The notes: generated by a model not told the origin, from the sequence alone. A stretch of 64,000 nucleotides of DNA from Nannocystis pusilla (GCF_020073745.1 NZ_JAIRAU010000006.1:1-64000), one strand, 5' to 3'. Positions 51,289-61,165 are shown, numbered from the stretch's first letter. Numbers and translations are program-made.

Positions 51289-52731
51289 ATGCAGCCAAAG
51301 AACTTGCAACGGGTCTTCGCCGCGCTCGCGCGCGAGGGCCTCCATGTCGAGCGCGACGGTCGCGTCTACCGTGTGCGGCTCAAGGACGTGCCCGACGCGC
51401 CGGCGGGCGAGGTGCTGTTGCCCGACGACTTCCCGGTCGAGGCCAAGGCGCTGCGCCAGCTCGCGGGCCTCGCCGCGCTCCGGCACCCGGCCGGCGGCGG
51501 GATGGCGACGGTGCGCGCGTCGCCCGACTTCCACCCGGGCGACGCGGGCGTGGCGATCGGCTCGATCGTCGAGACCGAGGGGATCGTCGTCCCCGCGGCC
51601 GTCGGCACCGACATCAACTGCGGCATGCGCCTGCACGTGGTCGACCTCCCGGCCGAGCAATTGCTGGCGCACCGCGATGTCCTGGTCGAACGGCTCAAGG
51701 GCGACTACTTCTTCTCGACGCGCGACCTGCCGATGACGGCCGAGGCGATGCAGGGGCTGTTCCGCGAGGGGCTGCTCGGCTGGCTCGAGGCGGTGCGGCG
51801 GCGCCCGCTCGGGCAGCTGGCTCGCGCGGACCTCGATCAACTCGAGCGGGAGATCGATCGGGTGCACCTCGGCGGCGCGCTCGACGGCGACCCGCGCTGG
51901 GCGCCGGAAGACCTGGCGCCCGCGGAGGGGGTGGTGCGCGACGGCGGGCTGGCGACGATCGGCGGCGGCAACCATTTCGTCGAGATCCAGGTCGTCGAGG
52001 CGGTCGTCGACCGCGCGCGGGCCCGGCAGTGGGACGTCCGCGCGGGGCAAGTGGCGATCATGATCCACTCGGGCTCGCGCGGGGTCGGCAAGCACGTCGG
52101 CGCGCTGTGGCGCGACCGGGCCCGCAGCATGTGGCCGAAAGGCCAGAAGTTCCCGCCGGAGGGGCTGTTCTCGCTGTCGCTGGCGGACCAGCCGGAGGCC
52201 GTCGCCGGCTACATGCAGGCGGAGGCGACGGCGGCGAACTACGGGTTCCTCAACCGCCTGCTGCTGGCCGAGCTGCTGCGCCAGCGCCTGCGTGAATTGT
52301 TCGGCGAGGTCGCGGCGCCGCTGGTGTACGACCTGCCGCACAACATCACGCTGCCGGTCGACGGGCCGGCGAAGCGGTGGATCACCCGCAAGGGCGCGTG
52401 CCCGGCGGGGGCCGAGCAGCCGGTGATCATCCCGGGCTCGATGGGCGCGGCCTCGTACCTGCTGGTCGGGCGCGGGTCGCCGCAATTGCTCGGCTCGGCC
52501 TCGCACGGGGCCGGGCGGGCCACCTCGCGCTTCGAGATGGGCCGGCGCGGGCGCGACACCGAGGACCTCGGGCTCGCGGGGGTCGACTGCATCACGCTCC
52601 GCGAGGAGCGGCGGATCGAGGAGGCGCCCGCGGCCTACAAGCCGATCGGCCCCGTGATCGCCTGCCAGGTCGAGGCGGGGCTGTGCGACGTGGTCGCCCG
52701 CATGCGGCCGCTCATGACCTTCAAGGCGTGA
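51289..52731 (+). CDS. rtcB: RNA-splicing ligase RtcB
   Basis: 480 aa. Joins 2',3'-cyclic phosphate or 3'-phosphate ends to 5'-OH RNA ends using GTP and Mn. Metal and active-site motifs are complete: GTDINCGMRL (Cys111), TIGGGNHFVE, MIHSGSRGVG, NITLPVDGP with RKGACPAG, IPGSMG and SASHGAGR, whose His406 should be the guanylylated residue. The start ATG 51289 is preceded by AGGAG about 10 bases away. The leader is long and structured. No archease or RtcA gene is adjacent. A hairpin follows at 52771-52794. Confidence 0.96.
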   Translation: MQPKNLQRVFAALAREGLHVERDGRVYRVRLKDVPDAPAGEVLLPDDFPVEAKALRQLAGLAALRHPAGGGMATVRASPDFHPGDAGVAIGSIVETEGIVVPAAVGTDINCGMRLHVVDLPAEQLLAHRDVLVERLKGDYFFSTRDLPMTAEAMQGLFREGLLGWLEAVRRRPLGQLARADLDQLEREIDRVHLGGALDGDPRWAPEDLAPAEGVVRDGGLATIGGGNHFVEIQVVEAVVDRARARQWDVRAGQVAIMIHSGSRGVGKHVGALWRDRARSMWPKGQKFPPEGLFSLSLADQPEAVAGYMQAEATAANYGFLNRLLLAELLRQRLRELFGEVAAPLVYDLPHNITLPVDGPAKRWITRKGACPAGAEQPVIIPGSMGAASYLLVGRGSPQLLGSASHGAGRATSRFEMGRRGRDTEDLGLAGVDCITLREERRIEEAPAAYKPIGPVIACQVEAGLCDVVARMRPLMTFKA

Positions 52732-52770
52732 GCGGCCGTGGCGGGCGCCGCGGTGGATCCGTGGGTGTGC

Positions 52771-52794
52771 ACATTCGCCGGGCGCGGCGAATGT
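52771..52794. terminator. Hairpin between convergent rtcB and fibro-slime genes
   Basis: A perfect 9-bp stem ACATTCGCC/GGCGAATGT (52771-52779 with 52786-52794), 6-nt loop, directly abuts the stop of the convergent gene (52795) and is 40 bp after the rtcB stop. There is no T-tract in either direction. Confidence 0.55.
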
Positions 52795-53904
52795 TCACAT
52801 CGGCACGAAGCAGCTGATCGAGGTGTCGATGCGGAAGTTGCTGCCGGCCTCGCAGCGCTCGGCGTGGAAGGCGTCGAGGGTGTAGGTCTGGTTGGGGGTG
52901 AGGCCGAGGGTGTCGAGGTTGATGGTGCCCTGGACCGGCGGGTGGAGGCCGCCGAGGTCCATCGCCAGCTTGCCGTCGATGAAGACCCACACGTCGTCGT
53001 CGCCGCTGAAGCTGAAGGTCTGGCCGGCCTCGTAGACGAAGTTGGTGTGGATCTCGGTGGTGAACGAGCCGTTGCGGTCGGGGTAGGTCTCGCCCGCCCA
53101 GTTGGGCGTGACGTTGTTGCCGAAGCCCTGATCGGTCAGCGGGAAGAACTCGTCGCTCTCGAAGCTCCAGATCCCCGGCTGGATCTCCGTCAGGACCAGC
53201 TCGCCCGCGATCTCCATGCTGACGTCGGCCTTGGTGTTGTACCAGTCGGAGAACGAGGCGGCGCTGGTGATCTGCGGGTTCGACCCCTGGTAACCCGGGG
53301 CCGGCGGGGGCTGGGGATTGAAGACCGGCTTGCCGTCGCCGCCGAGCGTGCTCTGGACCAGGCCGGGGCGCGCCATGTTGCCCCACATGTGACAGCCGAA
53401 GTCGTTGTGATTCGGCTTGAGGTCGCGGTAGGTGACCTGCAGGGTGCCGCATTCGAGCGGCGGCTCGCCAGTGGTCGTGGTGGTGGTCGAATCGTCGATC
53501 GTGGTGTCGCCGGTGGTGGTATCGCTCGTCGACGTATCGGTGGTCGTGGTGGTCTCGTCGCCGGTGGTGGTCGTGGTGGTCTCGTCGCCGGTGGACGAGG
53601 TGACCGGGAGCGTGGTGCTGTCGGTGGTGGTGTCCGAGGTGTCCGTCGCGCTCGTGTCGGTGACGGTGGAATCCGTGGTGGTGGGCGTCGAGTCGCTGGC
53701 GGTGCCGCTGTCGGTGCCCTCGGTGGTCGAGCTGTCCGTGGCGGTGCCGCTGTCGGTCGGGTTGCTGGTGCTGTCGGTGGTGCCGGTGTTGGCGCCGGAG
53801 TCCGAGTCGGTGCCCTGAACCGCGCCGTTGTCGCCGCACGCGACGGTGAGGGTCATCGCCGCCACGAGCGACGGAGCGCTTGCCCATGAAGGTATGCTGA
53901 ACAT
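52795..53904 (-). CDS. Fibro-slime domain lipoprotein, copy 1
   Basis: 369 aa from CAT 53902-53904. The signal ends in lipobox LTVAC, followed by a ~120-residue Thr/Ser/Asp/Gly stalk. The globular part is a PA14-like fibro-slime domain: [57 protein letters not shown] and [23 protein letters not shown]. In Dictyostelium such domains occur in spore-coat and cellulose-binding proteins; in myxobacteria they are surface or matrix proteins. A close paralogue lies 220 bp upstream on the same strand. Confidence 0.9.
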   Translation of the reverse strand: MFSIPSWASAPSLVAAMTLTVACGDNGAVQGTDSDSGANTGTTDSTSNPTDSGTATDSSTTEGTDSGTASDSTPTTTDSTVTDTSATDTSDTTTDSTTLPVTSSTGDETTTTTTGDETTTTTDTSTSDTTTGDTTIDDSTTTTTTGEPPLECGTLQVTYRDLKPNHNDFGCHMWGNMARPGLVQSTLGGDGKPVFNPQPPPAPGYQGSNPQITSAASFSDWYNTKADVSMEIAGELVLTEIQPGIWSFESDEFFPLTDQGFGNNVTPNWAGETYPDRNGSFTTEIHTNFVYEAGQTFSFSGDDDVWVFIDGKLAMDLGGLHPPVQGTINLDTLGLTPNQTYTLDAFHAERCEAGSNFRIDTSISCFVPM

Positions 53905-54059
53905 CGCTCGAGCGTACCGGATCGCTGCGCGGGGACAAGCGCCGGACGTGGATGGCCGGCCCGCGCGCATGAGCGTGAACTCGCGGAGCTACGTGGCGGT
54001 GGCCGTCGGCTGGGCGGCCGCTCGTCCCCGCGGCGGCGCTTCAGGTCGAGGTCGGACCT

Positions 54060-54085
54060 GCGGCCGCTCGTGCGTGAGCGGCCGC
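54060..54085. terminator. GC-rich hairpin downstream of fibro-slime copy 2
   Basis: A perfect 10-bp stem GCGGCCGCTC/GAGCGGCCGC (54060-54069 with 54076-54085), 6-nt loop, 40 bp after the stop of the copy 2 gene on the minus strand. There is no T-tract, so this is likely a transcript end or stabilising structure. Confidence 0.5.
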
Positions 54086-54125
54086 GGTCGATTCGCCGGT
54101 GCGAACATTGCCGCCGAGCGGACGA

Positions 54126-55244
54126 TCACATCGGGATGAAGCAGCTGATCGAGGTGTCGATGCGGAAGTTGCTGCCGCTGTCGCAGCGCTCGGCGTGGAA
54201 CACGTCGAGGCTGTAGCTCTGGAACGGGGTGAGGCCGAGGGTGTCGAGGTTGATGGAGCCCTGGACCGGTTCATGGAGGCCGCCGAGGTCCATCGCCAGC
54301 TTGCCGTCGATGAACACCCACACGTCGTCGTCGCCGCTGAAGCTGAAGGTCTGGCCGGCCTCGTAGACGAAGGTGGTGTGGAGCTCGGTGGTGAACGAGC
54401 CGTTGCGGTCGGGGTAGGTCTGGTTGCCCCAGTTCGGCGTGACGTTGTTGCCGAAGCCCATGTCGGTGAGCGGGTAGAACGAGTTGCTCTGGAAGCTCCA
54501 GATGCCCGGCTGAATCTCGTTGAGCTCGAGCTCACCGACGATCTCGAAGTTGATGTCGGCCTTGGAGTTGTACCAGTCGCTGAACGAGTCGGCGCTGGTG
54601 ATCTGCGGGTTGGTGCCGGTGTAGCCCGGCGGGGGCGGGGGCGGGGCGGGGTTGTAGACCGGCTTGTCGTCGCCGCCGAGCGTCTGCGTCACGAGGCCCG
54701 GGCGCGCCATGTTGCCGCTCATGTGACAGCCGAAGTCGGTGTGCTTCGGCTTGAAGTCGCGATAGGTGACGATCAGGTTGCCGCACTCGAGCGGTGGCTC
54801 GCCGGTGGTGGTCGTCGTGGTGTCGTCGGTCGTCTCGCCGTCGGTGGTGGTCGTGTCGGTGGCGTCGCCCGTCGTGGTCGTGGTCTCGCCGTCGGTGGTC
54901 TCGGTGGTCTCGCCCGTGGTCGCGGTCACCGGCGACGTGGTGTCGGTCGTGTCCGAGGTGTCGGTGGCGCTGGGGTCCGTGCTCGTGGTGGTCGGCGAGG
55001 TGGTGGTCGGCGACGATTCGGAGCCGCTGGCGGTGCCCTCGGTGCTCTCGGTGCCCTCGCTGGCCGAGCCGGCGGTCGGGTCCTCGTCGGTGGTGGCGGC
55101 GGTGTCGGTGATGGTGCCGGGGGTCAGGCCGGCAGTCTCCGAGTCGCCGATGGTCCCCTGCATCGCAGGGTCGCCGCACGCGACGGAAAAGGTCATCGCC
55201 ACCAGGAGCGTTTTGACGCCCCCACGAGAAGGGATGCTAGACAT
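54126..55244 (-). CDS. Fibro-slime domain lipoprotein, copy 2
   Basis: 372 aa paralogue of the gene at 52795-53904. Signal with lipobox FSVAC, Thr-rich stalk (a TTTG/DTTT-type repeat), then the same domain with near-identical core ([39 protein letters not shown]...[27 protein letters not shown]). The stalks differ much more than the domains, indicating fast divergence of the linker. This gene and its copy are probably exported to the outer surface. They are not obviously one operon, because a hairpin separates them. Confidence 0.9.
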   Translation of the reverse strand: MSSIPSRGGVKTLLVAMTFSVACGDPAMQGTIGDSETAGLTPGTITDTAATTDEDPTAGSASEGTESTEGTASGSESSPTTTSPTTTSTDPSATDTSDTTDTTSPVTATTGETTETTDGETTTTTGDATDTTTTDGETTDDTTTTTTGEPPLECGNLIVTYRDFKPKHTDFGCHMSGNMARPGLVTQTLGGDDKPVYNPAPPPPPPGYTGTNPQITSADSFSDWYNSKADINFEIVGELELNEIQPGIWSFQSNSFYPLTDMGFGNNVTPNWGNQTYPDRNGSFTTELHTTFVYEAGQTFSFSGDDDVWVFIDGKLAMDLGGLHEPVQGSINLDTLGLTPFQSYSLDVFHAERCDSGSNFRIDTSISCFIPM

Positions 55245-55665
55245 TGCGCGAGGGTACCGGATCGGCGTGCCGCCGCAAGAGTTGTTTCAGGGGCGGAGCC
55301 GCTGAGGGCCGACCCGAGGGCGGTCCATCGGCGCGACTCGGAAGCCGGGTCGTCCGATTGTTGCGAGGCCGAGAGCTGCCGTCATTGTCGGGCCGCGCGC
55401 GTCCGCGCGACCGAGGAGGTCGGACGTCGGCTGATTCGGGGCGATGTACGGCCACGGTCGGGATGTGCCCACGTGTCATTCCTCGGACGCCCACCGATTC
55501 ACGTCTCGGACGGCGGCCGGCGCGCGCGGTGCCGCCGTGAACCCGCGTACGCGGCGCCCGATCGCCGCGCAGGGTCGATCGCAGACGCCTGCACGCCGCC
55601 GCGGGGACGCGTGAATCGTCACTCACAATTCGCCGATCGTGTTCGGTCGAAGCGGCGCGGCGCGA
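55245..55665. other. Intergenic region, nothing recognised
   Basis: About 420 bases between two lipoprotein genes on the same strand. No gene with credible codon use or family was found, and no strong hairpin. Confidence 0.4.
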
Positions 55666-56709
55666 TCAGAGGATGCAGCCGATCCGGGCGCTGTCGACGG
55701 CGACCTCGTCGATCCAGATGTCGTAGTGGTCGGGGTTGGGGCCGCCCTGGTAGAGCCACCAGCCGACCCACATCGATTCGAATTGCGGCATGATGTAATC
55801 GGCGCCCTGGTTGCCGCCGTGGTCCTTGGCGGTGGTGGCGAGCGAGGGGTGCTCGTCGGCGTCCCACCAGAATTTTGTCTCGTCGTTCTGGCCGTCGTGC
55901 AGCCATTCGAGGCACACCCAGTCCTGGACGACGACGGCCTTGGCCTGGCCCGGCGGGTCGTCGTCGAGGTTGGTCCAGTCGCCGGTCGGGCCGCCGTCGG
56001 TGCCGACGCCGAACAGGTTCTTGCCGGCGAACGGGTTGTATTGCCCGCCGACGCGGATCTCGCCGGGCTCGCCGGAGCCGACGGCGCCGACGAGGGTCCA
56101 GTGGGCCCAGTCGGGGGCGATCGGGACGGCGTCGATCCACACGAACATGCGGCCGTAATAGGTGTTGTCGGGGGCGAGGAAGGTGACGACCTCGCGGAGA
56201 TAGGAGAAGCCGTTGCCCTCGGTGTGGATATGGGCCGCGCTGGCGCCGCGCGCGGCGTGCTGCGAATCGATGGTGACGGTGCCGGTGACCTGCCATTTGC
56301 CGAGGTCGATCGCGCCGCCCTCGAAGGAGTCGCACAGCAGGACGTCGGCGCCGTCGCAGCGGGCGTCGCCGAAGAACTTGCGGCGATCGTTGGAGTAGTC
56401 GCGCGCGGGCTCGCCGGTGGTCCCGCCGGTGCTGTCGTCGGTGGTGCCGGTCGGGTCGACCGCGGTGGTCGAGGACGGGTGCGAAGTGGTGGGAGAGGTC
56501 GTGGTCGGCGACGAGGTGGCGGTGGAGGTCGTGGTGGCGGTGGAGGTCGGGTCGGGGACGTCGGTCGACGCGGTGGCCCCGGGGCCGGTGGTCTGCGTCG
56601 GGTCGGTCGCGCTCGAGGTGCTGCCGCCCGTCGAGTTGCCGCCGTCGTCGCCGCCGCAGGCGCTCGCGAGCAGAGACATTGCGAGCATCGTCGCGCGTGA
56701 GCTGGACAT
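55666..56709 (-). CDS. Lipoprotein with concanavalin-like jelly-roll domain
   Basis: 347 aa from CAT 56707-56709. Signal with lipobox ASAC, then a ~90-residue Thr/Ser stalk. The domain (DVLLCDSFEGGAIDLGKWQVTGTVTIDSQHAARGASAAHIHTE, GRMFVWIDAVP, WTLVGAVGSGEPGEIRVGGQYN, VCLEWLHDGQNDETKFWWD, DIWIDEVAVDSARIGC) follows the pattern of concanavalin A-like jelly rolls such as polysaccharide-lyase-like or Cip1-like proteins. Carbohydrate binding at the cell surface is a reasonable guess; no catalytic residues can be named. Confidence 0.75.
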   Translation of the reverse strand: MSSSRATMLAMSLLASACGGDDGGNSTGGSTSSATDPTQTTGPGATASTDVPDPTSTATTTSTATSSPTTTSPTTSHPSSTTAVDPTGTTDDSTGGTTGEPARDYSNDRRKFFGDARCDGADVLLCDSFEGGAIDLGKWQVTGTVTIDSQHAARGASAAHIHTEGNGFSYLREVVTFLAPDNTYYGRMFVWIDAVPIAPDWAHWTLVGAVGSGEPGEIRVGGQYNPFAGKNLFGVGTDGGPTGDWTNLDDDPPGQAKAVVVQDWVCLEWLHDGQNDETKFWWDADEHPSLATTAKDHGGNQGADYIMPQFESMWVGWWLYQGGPNPDHYDIWIDEVAVDSARIGCIL

Positions 56710-57063
56710 GGCCGAGATCCTCCGCGGCGATGGTAACCGAAAGCCCGCTGCGCCCGACCTGCGCGTGAATGCGCGAGGACGGGTGCGCGGACCCTCATGC
56801 CCTCGTCGATCGCAGCCCGGGCGAAACTGCGAGCGGCGCGAACCGGCGCATGAGGTCATTCGCCGCGAGCGGACTATGATGAATCGTGAAGAGGTCTCAA
56901 TGTGCATGTGCCATGATCGTCGGGGGTCGAATCATGGGCTGGCCGGAAATGAGACAGCGGCTGTCCAGGCGCCGGCGCTCGGGGAAGGCCGCACGCGAGG
57001 GGGCTTCTCATAATTTGTGGTGATCCGGAGTTCGAGGCGCGACGCTCATCGGATCGCGTGATC
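56710..57063. other. Intergenic region, nothing recognised
   Basis: About 350 bases between the divergent lipoprotein and MpaB-type genes. It includes a locally AT-richer segment (56870-56945), which may hold promoters, but no confident boxes. Confidence 0.4.
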
Positions 57064-57830
57064 ATGGTGATGAATGATGGTTCCCCGGCGCGACCGACGG
57101 CCTCGCCATGCCTCGATGCCGAGCGCGATCACCTGGCGATCATGGGTCGCCTGTTCCGCGGCGACTTCGCGCTGGAGATCCGGCTGGGCGCCGCGCTGGC
57201 GCTGTTCCGGGTGTTCGCGGTGCCGCGGATCTCGGGGCTGTTGGCGCAGACGCGGGCGTGGGAGCGCCGGCCGCAGCAGCGCCTCGATCGCACGATCGAC
57301 CTGCTGAGCGTGCTGGTGGTGCAGGGTTACGACAGCGGCGCCGGGGCGGCCGCGCTGGCCCGACTCAACGCGGTACACGCCCGGCACGCGATCGCCAACG
57401 AGGACTTCGTCTACGTGCTGACGGCCTTCGTGACCGAGCCGGAGCGGGTGATCGCCCGCTACGGCAAGCGCCCGCTCCGCCCGGTCGAGCGCGCGGCGGC
57501 GTACGTGTTCTGGCGCGAGGTGGGCGTCCGCATGGGGATCCGGGACATCCGGGCTCGTTCGCGGCGATGCAGCGGTTCCAGGCGGAGTACGAGGCGAGGC
57601 ATCGCCACTTCGCGGCGTGCAACCAGATCACGGCGGAGGGGGCGCTGGCGGCGATCTCGCGCGTGGTGCCGGCGCCGCTGCGTGGGGCGGTGCGCGAGGT
57701 GGTGCTGGCGTTGCTCGAGCCCGCGGTGCGGCGCGCGTGCGGGTTCGCCGGCGAGGAGCCGCGGCTCGGGCGAGCGCTCGACGTGCTGGTGGCCGCGCGG
57801 CGCCGCGTCTGGGGCTGGCTCTCCAACTGA
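57064..57830 (+). pseudogene. Oxygenase MpaB family (DUF2236) gene, frameshifted
   Basis: The first frame (from about ATG 57064) reads well through LEIRLGAALALFRVFAVPRIS, LNAVHARHAIANEDFVYVLTAFVTEPERVI and AAAYVFWREVGVRMGIRDI, typical of MpaB-type oxygenases, then turns Arg-rich. The second half (PGSFAAMQRFQAEYEARHRHFAACNQ to RRVWGWLSN, stop 57828-57830) lies in another frame. Restoring one C at 57549-57550 (CC to CCC) joins them into a protein of about 255 aa. MpaB-like proteins are haem-dependent oxygenases with a conserved His/Arg set. Either a recent mutation or a sequencing error explains the break. Confidence 0.8.
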
Positions 57831-57875
57831 CCGGGGCTCGGCCGGGGCCGCACGGACGTCGGCGACGATCGCCGT

Positions 57876-59282
57876 TCACTGTTCGATGCAGTAGAGGCGC
57901 AGCTTCTGGGCGCAGTCCACGTCCGCGCAACCCTCGGTCCATCCGAGGTTGGTGGCGTGCACGAGGCCGGCGACGGCGGTGCCGCTGCCGGCCAGCCAGC
58001 CGCTGCAGGGGTCGCCCGCGAACGGGCTGCCGGTGGCGCGGGTGTGGGTCCAGGCGAGGTTGGCGGGGTCGCTGCAGACGAAGCCGGGCATGAGCTTGGC
58101 GCCGGCGGCGGTGCGGTCGATGGCGTGGGCGAGGCTGCCGCTGACGAGGGCGAGCCAGTCGGCGGCGACGATCTCGAGCGAGCCGGGGAGCACGTAGGGG
58201 ACGCTGGCCCGGGTGAGGCGCGCCGCGGGCGGGTCGCCGGGGAAGCTGAGCCAGGCGCGGTAGGTGCCGGGGAGCTCGGCGGCGAGCGCCGAGTCCTGGC
58301 AGAAATTGTCGGCGGCGGCGAGGTTGCCGAGCGCGCCGGAGGTGGTCTCGGCGGTGACGAACACGAAGTAGGCGTCGCGCTCGCAGGTCGGCGAGCAGCC
58401 GTCGCCGGCGACGTCGTTGCCGTCGTCGCAGGCCTCGCCGGGGACCTGCAGGCCGTCGCCGCAGTCCTCGAGCCGGCAGTTCCAGGCGCAGCCGTCGCCG
58501 CCGACGAGGTTGCCGTCGTCGCAGGCCTCGCCCTCGGCGAGCCAGCCGTCGCCGCACTCGGCGAGGGTGCAGAGGCCGGTGCAGCCGGCGTCGGCGACCT
58601 GGCACTCCTCGCCGGGGTCGGGCTCGGTGTTGGCGGCGCAGCTGAGGAGCGAGCAGTCGTCGGCGCAGGGCGGCTCGGCGATCGACGGCTCGCAGGCCTC
58701 GCCGGGGCCGACGAGGCCGTCGCCGCAGACGGCGGCGGCGCAGGCGAGGGTGCAGGCGGCGGTGTCGGCGTTGAGCGGGCCGTGGTCGCAGGCCTCGCCG
58801 TCCTGCACCACGCCGTCGCCGCAGCCGACCGGGCGGCAGGTGTGGGCGCAGGCGTCGGTGTCGTCGAGGTTGCCGTCGTCGCACTCCTCGTCGTCGCGGT
58901 TGACGAGGCCGTCGCCGCAGCGCGCGAGGGTGCAGTCGGCGAGGCAGTCGTCGCCGCCGTCGCACTCCTCGGTCGGGCCGCGCAGGCCGTCGCCGCAGCT
59001 GGCGAGGGTGCAGTCGCTCTTGCACGCCGCCCAGTCGCCGTTGAGCGGGCCGGCGTCACACTGCTCGCCCGGCTGCACCACGTCGTCGCCGCACACCGGC
59101 CCGACCTCGGTCGTCAGGCCGGTGCCGTCGCCGGTGGTCGTCGTCGGCTCGGGGACCGCGGTCGGCGAACCCGTGCCGGCGTCCGACGGGCCGAGGTCGG
59201 CGAAGCAGGCGGCGCAGACGATGGCCAGGGCGGCGAGCCGGCGCGTGGGGGCGCGCCGACTTCGAGGTGGCATCAGGGACAT
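57876..59282 (-). CDS. Lipoprotein with DUF4215-like Cys repeats and DUF1554-like C-terminal domain, copy 1
   Basis: 468 aa from CAT 59280-59282 (ATG 59273 also possible). Lipobox CAAC is followed by a short Thr-rich stalk. About nine Cys-rich repeats of the form CGDGxxxxGExCDDGNxxxxDxCxxxCxxxxCGDG (the Myxococcus-type/DUF4215 repeat) span about 60-310. The C-terminal 155 residues (YFVFVTAETTSGALGNLAAADNFCQ...YRAWLS...WLAGSGTAVAGLV...LRLYCIEQ) resemble the DUF1554 endostatin-like module. It is probably surface-exposed. A paralogue lies 13 bp upstream on the same strand. The start codon is inside a CATG repeat unit. Confidence 0.85.
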   Translation of the reverse strand: MSLMPPRSRRAPTRRLAALAIVCAACFADLGPSDAGTGSPTAVPEPTTTTGDGTGLTTEVGPVCGDDVVQPGEQCDAGPLNGDWAACKSDCTLASCGDGLRGPTEECDGGDDCLADCTLARCGDGLVNRDDEECDDGNLDDTDACAHTCRPVGCGDGVVQDGEACDHGPLNADTAACTLACAAAVCGDGLVGPGEACEPSIAEPPCADDCSLLSCAANTEPDPGEECQVADAGCTGLCTLAECGDGWLAEGEACDDGNLVGGDGCAWNCRLEDCGDGLQVPGEACDDGNDVAGDGCSPTCERDAYFVFVTAETTSGALGNLAAADNFCQDSALAAELPGTYRAWLSFPGDPPAARLTRASVPYVLPGSLEIVAADWLALVSGSLAHAIDRTAAGAKLMPGFVCSDPANLAWTHTRATGSPFAGDPCSGWLAGSGTAVAGLVHATNLGWTEGCADVDCAQKLRLYCIEQ

Positions 59283-59295
59283 GTTCCGAGGGACA

Positions 59296-61050
59296 TCAGG
59301 GCGTCGGCTGCTCGAAGCAGTAGAAGCGGGCCGACTTGTCGCAGGTGACGTCGCAGGCGTCGGTCCAGCCGCCGTCGTCGCGCTTGGCGCTGCCGGCGCG
59401 GGCGTTGCTGCTCACCTGGTCGCTCGACCAGTCCATGCAGTCGTTGGCGAACGAGTTGTCGGCGTTGATCCCGGTCCAGACCACGATCTGGCCGTCGCAG
59501 TTCATGCCCATGAGCTCCTGGTTCGTGTCGGTGATGTCGATGCCGGTGATGATGTCGCCGTCGATCAGGTCCTCCAGGCTGTTGGCGATCTTGTCGGTCG
59601 AGCCGTTGTGAAGGGTGTAGTAGGGGAGGTTCTCGCTGTCGAACAGCTCGACGCTGGGGTTGTAGGCGCCGTCGCCGAGCCAGGCCTTCCAGGTGCCGCC
59701 CTTGATCTTGAGCGCGCCGGTGTCGGCCGCGGCCAGCTCGGCGCAGCGGGCGTCGGCGTCCTCGACCGAGTCGAAGCTGTCGTTGCCGGTCTGGTACAGC
59801 TTCGAGGTGACGAACACGAGGAAGCCGCTGCGCGTGCAGTTGTCCTTGCACGTGCCCTTGTTGGCGTCGTTGTCGTTGAGCGGGCCGTGGTCGCAGGCCT
59901 CGGCCTCGGGGTTGAGGTAGCCGTCGCCGCAGAAGTTGTTCTGGCAGGTCTCGCGGCAGGCGTCGAACGGGTCGGTGTTGCCGTCGTCGCACTGCTCGAC
60001 GCCCATGTGCAGCTTGCCGTCGCCGCAGACGTTCTGCTTGCAGTCGTTGAGGCAGCCGTCGGTCTCGTCCTTGTTGCCGTCGTCGCACTCGTCGGCGCCG
60101 TTGACGATCATGTCGCCGCAGGCGGGCGAGCCGCAGGCGTTGGTGCACTCGTCGTCGTCGACGTCGTTGCCGTCGTCGCACTGCTCCATGCCCATGTAGA
60201 CTTTGCCGTCGCCGCAGGTGTTGTTCTTGCACTCGGTGGTGCAGGCGGCGTTGTCGGCGTTCTGGGTCTGGCCGTTGTCGCACTCCTCGCCCATCTGGAC
60301 GATGGCGTCGCCGCACGCCGGGTTCTTGCAGGCGTTGCTGCAGCCGTCGTCGTTGGTCTGGTTGCCGTCGTCGCACTCCTCGCCGGGCGACAAGGTGCCG
60401 TCGCCGCAGCCGGGCGGGCCGCAGCTGTTGGGGCAGTCGTCGTTGTCGTTCTGGTTGCCGTCGTCGCAGTGCTCGACGTCCTGCCACACGTGGCCGTCGC
60501 CGCACCCGGCCATGACGCAGCCGGCGACGCAGGCGTCGGTGTCGAGGTTGTTGCCGTCGTCGCACGCCTCGACCCCGGCCTGGACGAAGCCGTCGCCGCA
60601 GCCGGCGTTCTTGCAGGTGGTGAGGCAGGCGTCGGTCTCGTCGGGGTTGCCGTCGTCGCAGTCCTCGCCCGGGTCGAGGTTGCCGTTGCCGCACGAGGCC
60701 AGCTTGCAGTTGACGCAGCCCTCGGCGTCGCCCTCGCACGACTCGCCGGCGCCGACGTAGCCGTCGCCGCAGGTGTTGAACTTGCACGCCGGCGTGCACA
60801 CGCCGTTGCCGCTCGGGCCCTGGTCGCAGTCCTCGTCGGGGTCCTTCTGATAGTCGCCGCACGTGTCGGCGGGGCCGGTCGTGGTCGGCTCGCTGGTGAG
60901 GTCCTGCGTGGTCGTGCTCGTCGTCTCGCCGGTCGTGCTGGTGTTCGCCTGGGTGGCCTCGGGCTGCTCGCCGAAGCCGGTGCCGTCGAAGGTGCAGCCG
61001 GCCAGCGCGATGCAGGAGAACAGCAGAGCCGCGGCGTTGCGGGTGATCAT
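59296..61050 (-). CDS. Lipoprotein with DUF4215-like Cys repeats and DUF1554-like C-terminal domain, copy 2
   Basis: 584 aa paralogue of the gene just downstream. Lipobox LAGC, Thr-rich stalk, then about twelve Cys-rich CGDG...CDDGN...C repeats (about 65-420), many with acidic DDDEC/DTDAC turns that may bind calcium. The C-terminal domain (GFLVFVTSKLYQTG, WKAWLGDGAYNPSVELFD, DGQIVVWTGINADNSFANDCMDW, ARFYCFEQ) parallels the paralogue's. The two genes differ in repeat number, consistent with expansion by unequal recombination. Confidence 0.87.
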   Translation of the reverse strand: MITRNAAALLFSCIALAGCTFDGTGFGEQPEATQANTSTTGETTSTTTQDLTSEPTTTGPADTCGDYQKDPDEDCDQGPSGNGVCTPACKFNTCGDGYVGAGESCEGDAEGCVNCKLASCGNGNLDPGEDCDDGNPDETDACLTTCKNAGCGDGFVQAGVEACDDGNNLDTDACVAGCVMAGCGDGHVWQDVEHCDDGNQNDNDDCPNSCGPPGCGDGTLSPGEECDDGNQTNDDGCSNACKNPACGDAIVQMGEECDNGQTQNADNAACTTECKNNTCGDGKVYMGMEQCDDGNDVDDDECTNACGSPACGDMIVNGADECDDGNKDETDGCLNDCKQNVCGDGKLHMGVEQCDDGNTDPFDACRETCQNNFCGDGYLNPEAEACDHGPLNDNDANKGTCKDNCTRSGFLVFVTSKLYQTGNDSFDSVEDADARCAELAAADTGALKIKGGTWKAWLGDGAYNPSVELFDSENLPYYTLHNGSTDKIANSLEDLIDGDIITGIDITDTNQELMGMNCDGQIVVWTGINADNSFANDCMDWSSDQVSSNARAGSAKRDDGGWTDACDVTCDKSARFYCFEQPTP

Positions 61051-61165
61051 CGGAAGGAGCTCCTAAGCGAAGGCGCCCAGCGACGGGCGCGCAGAAGTGC
61101 CGACACGATACGGGAGCCGGCGGGTGCACGTCCACAGGGACGCGCGCCCACCGGTGCGGAAGCGG

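Noticed and set aside
53432..53818. Val/Ser-rich frame resembling a membrane protein
   Set aside because: It is the reverse complement of the Thr/Ser/Asp stalk of the fibro-slime lipoprotein; such stalks produce V/S-rich antisense frames.
59336..60760. Several short plus-strand frames antisense to the DUF4215-type repeats
   Set aside because: Their SSHSS/PSPQ-like repeats simply mirror the Cys-rich repeat codons.
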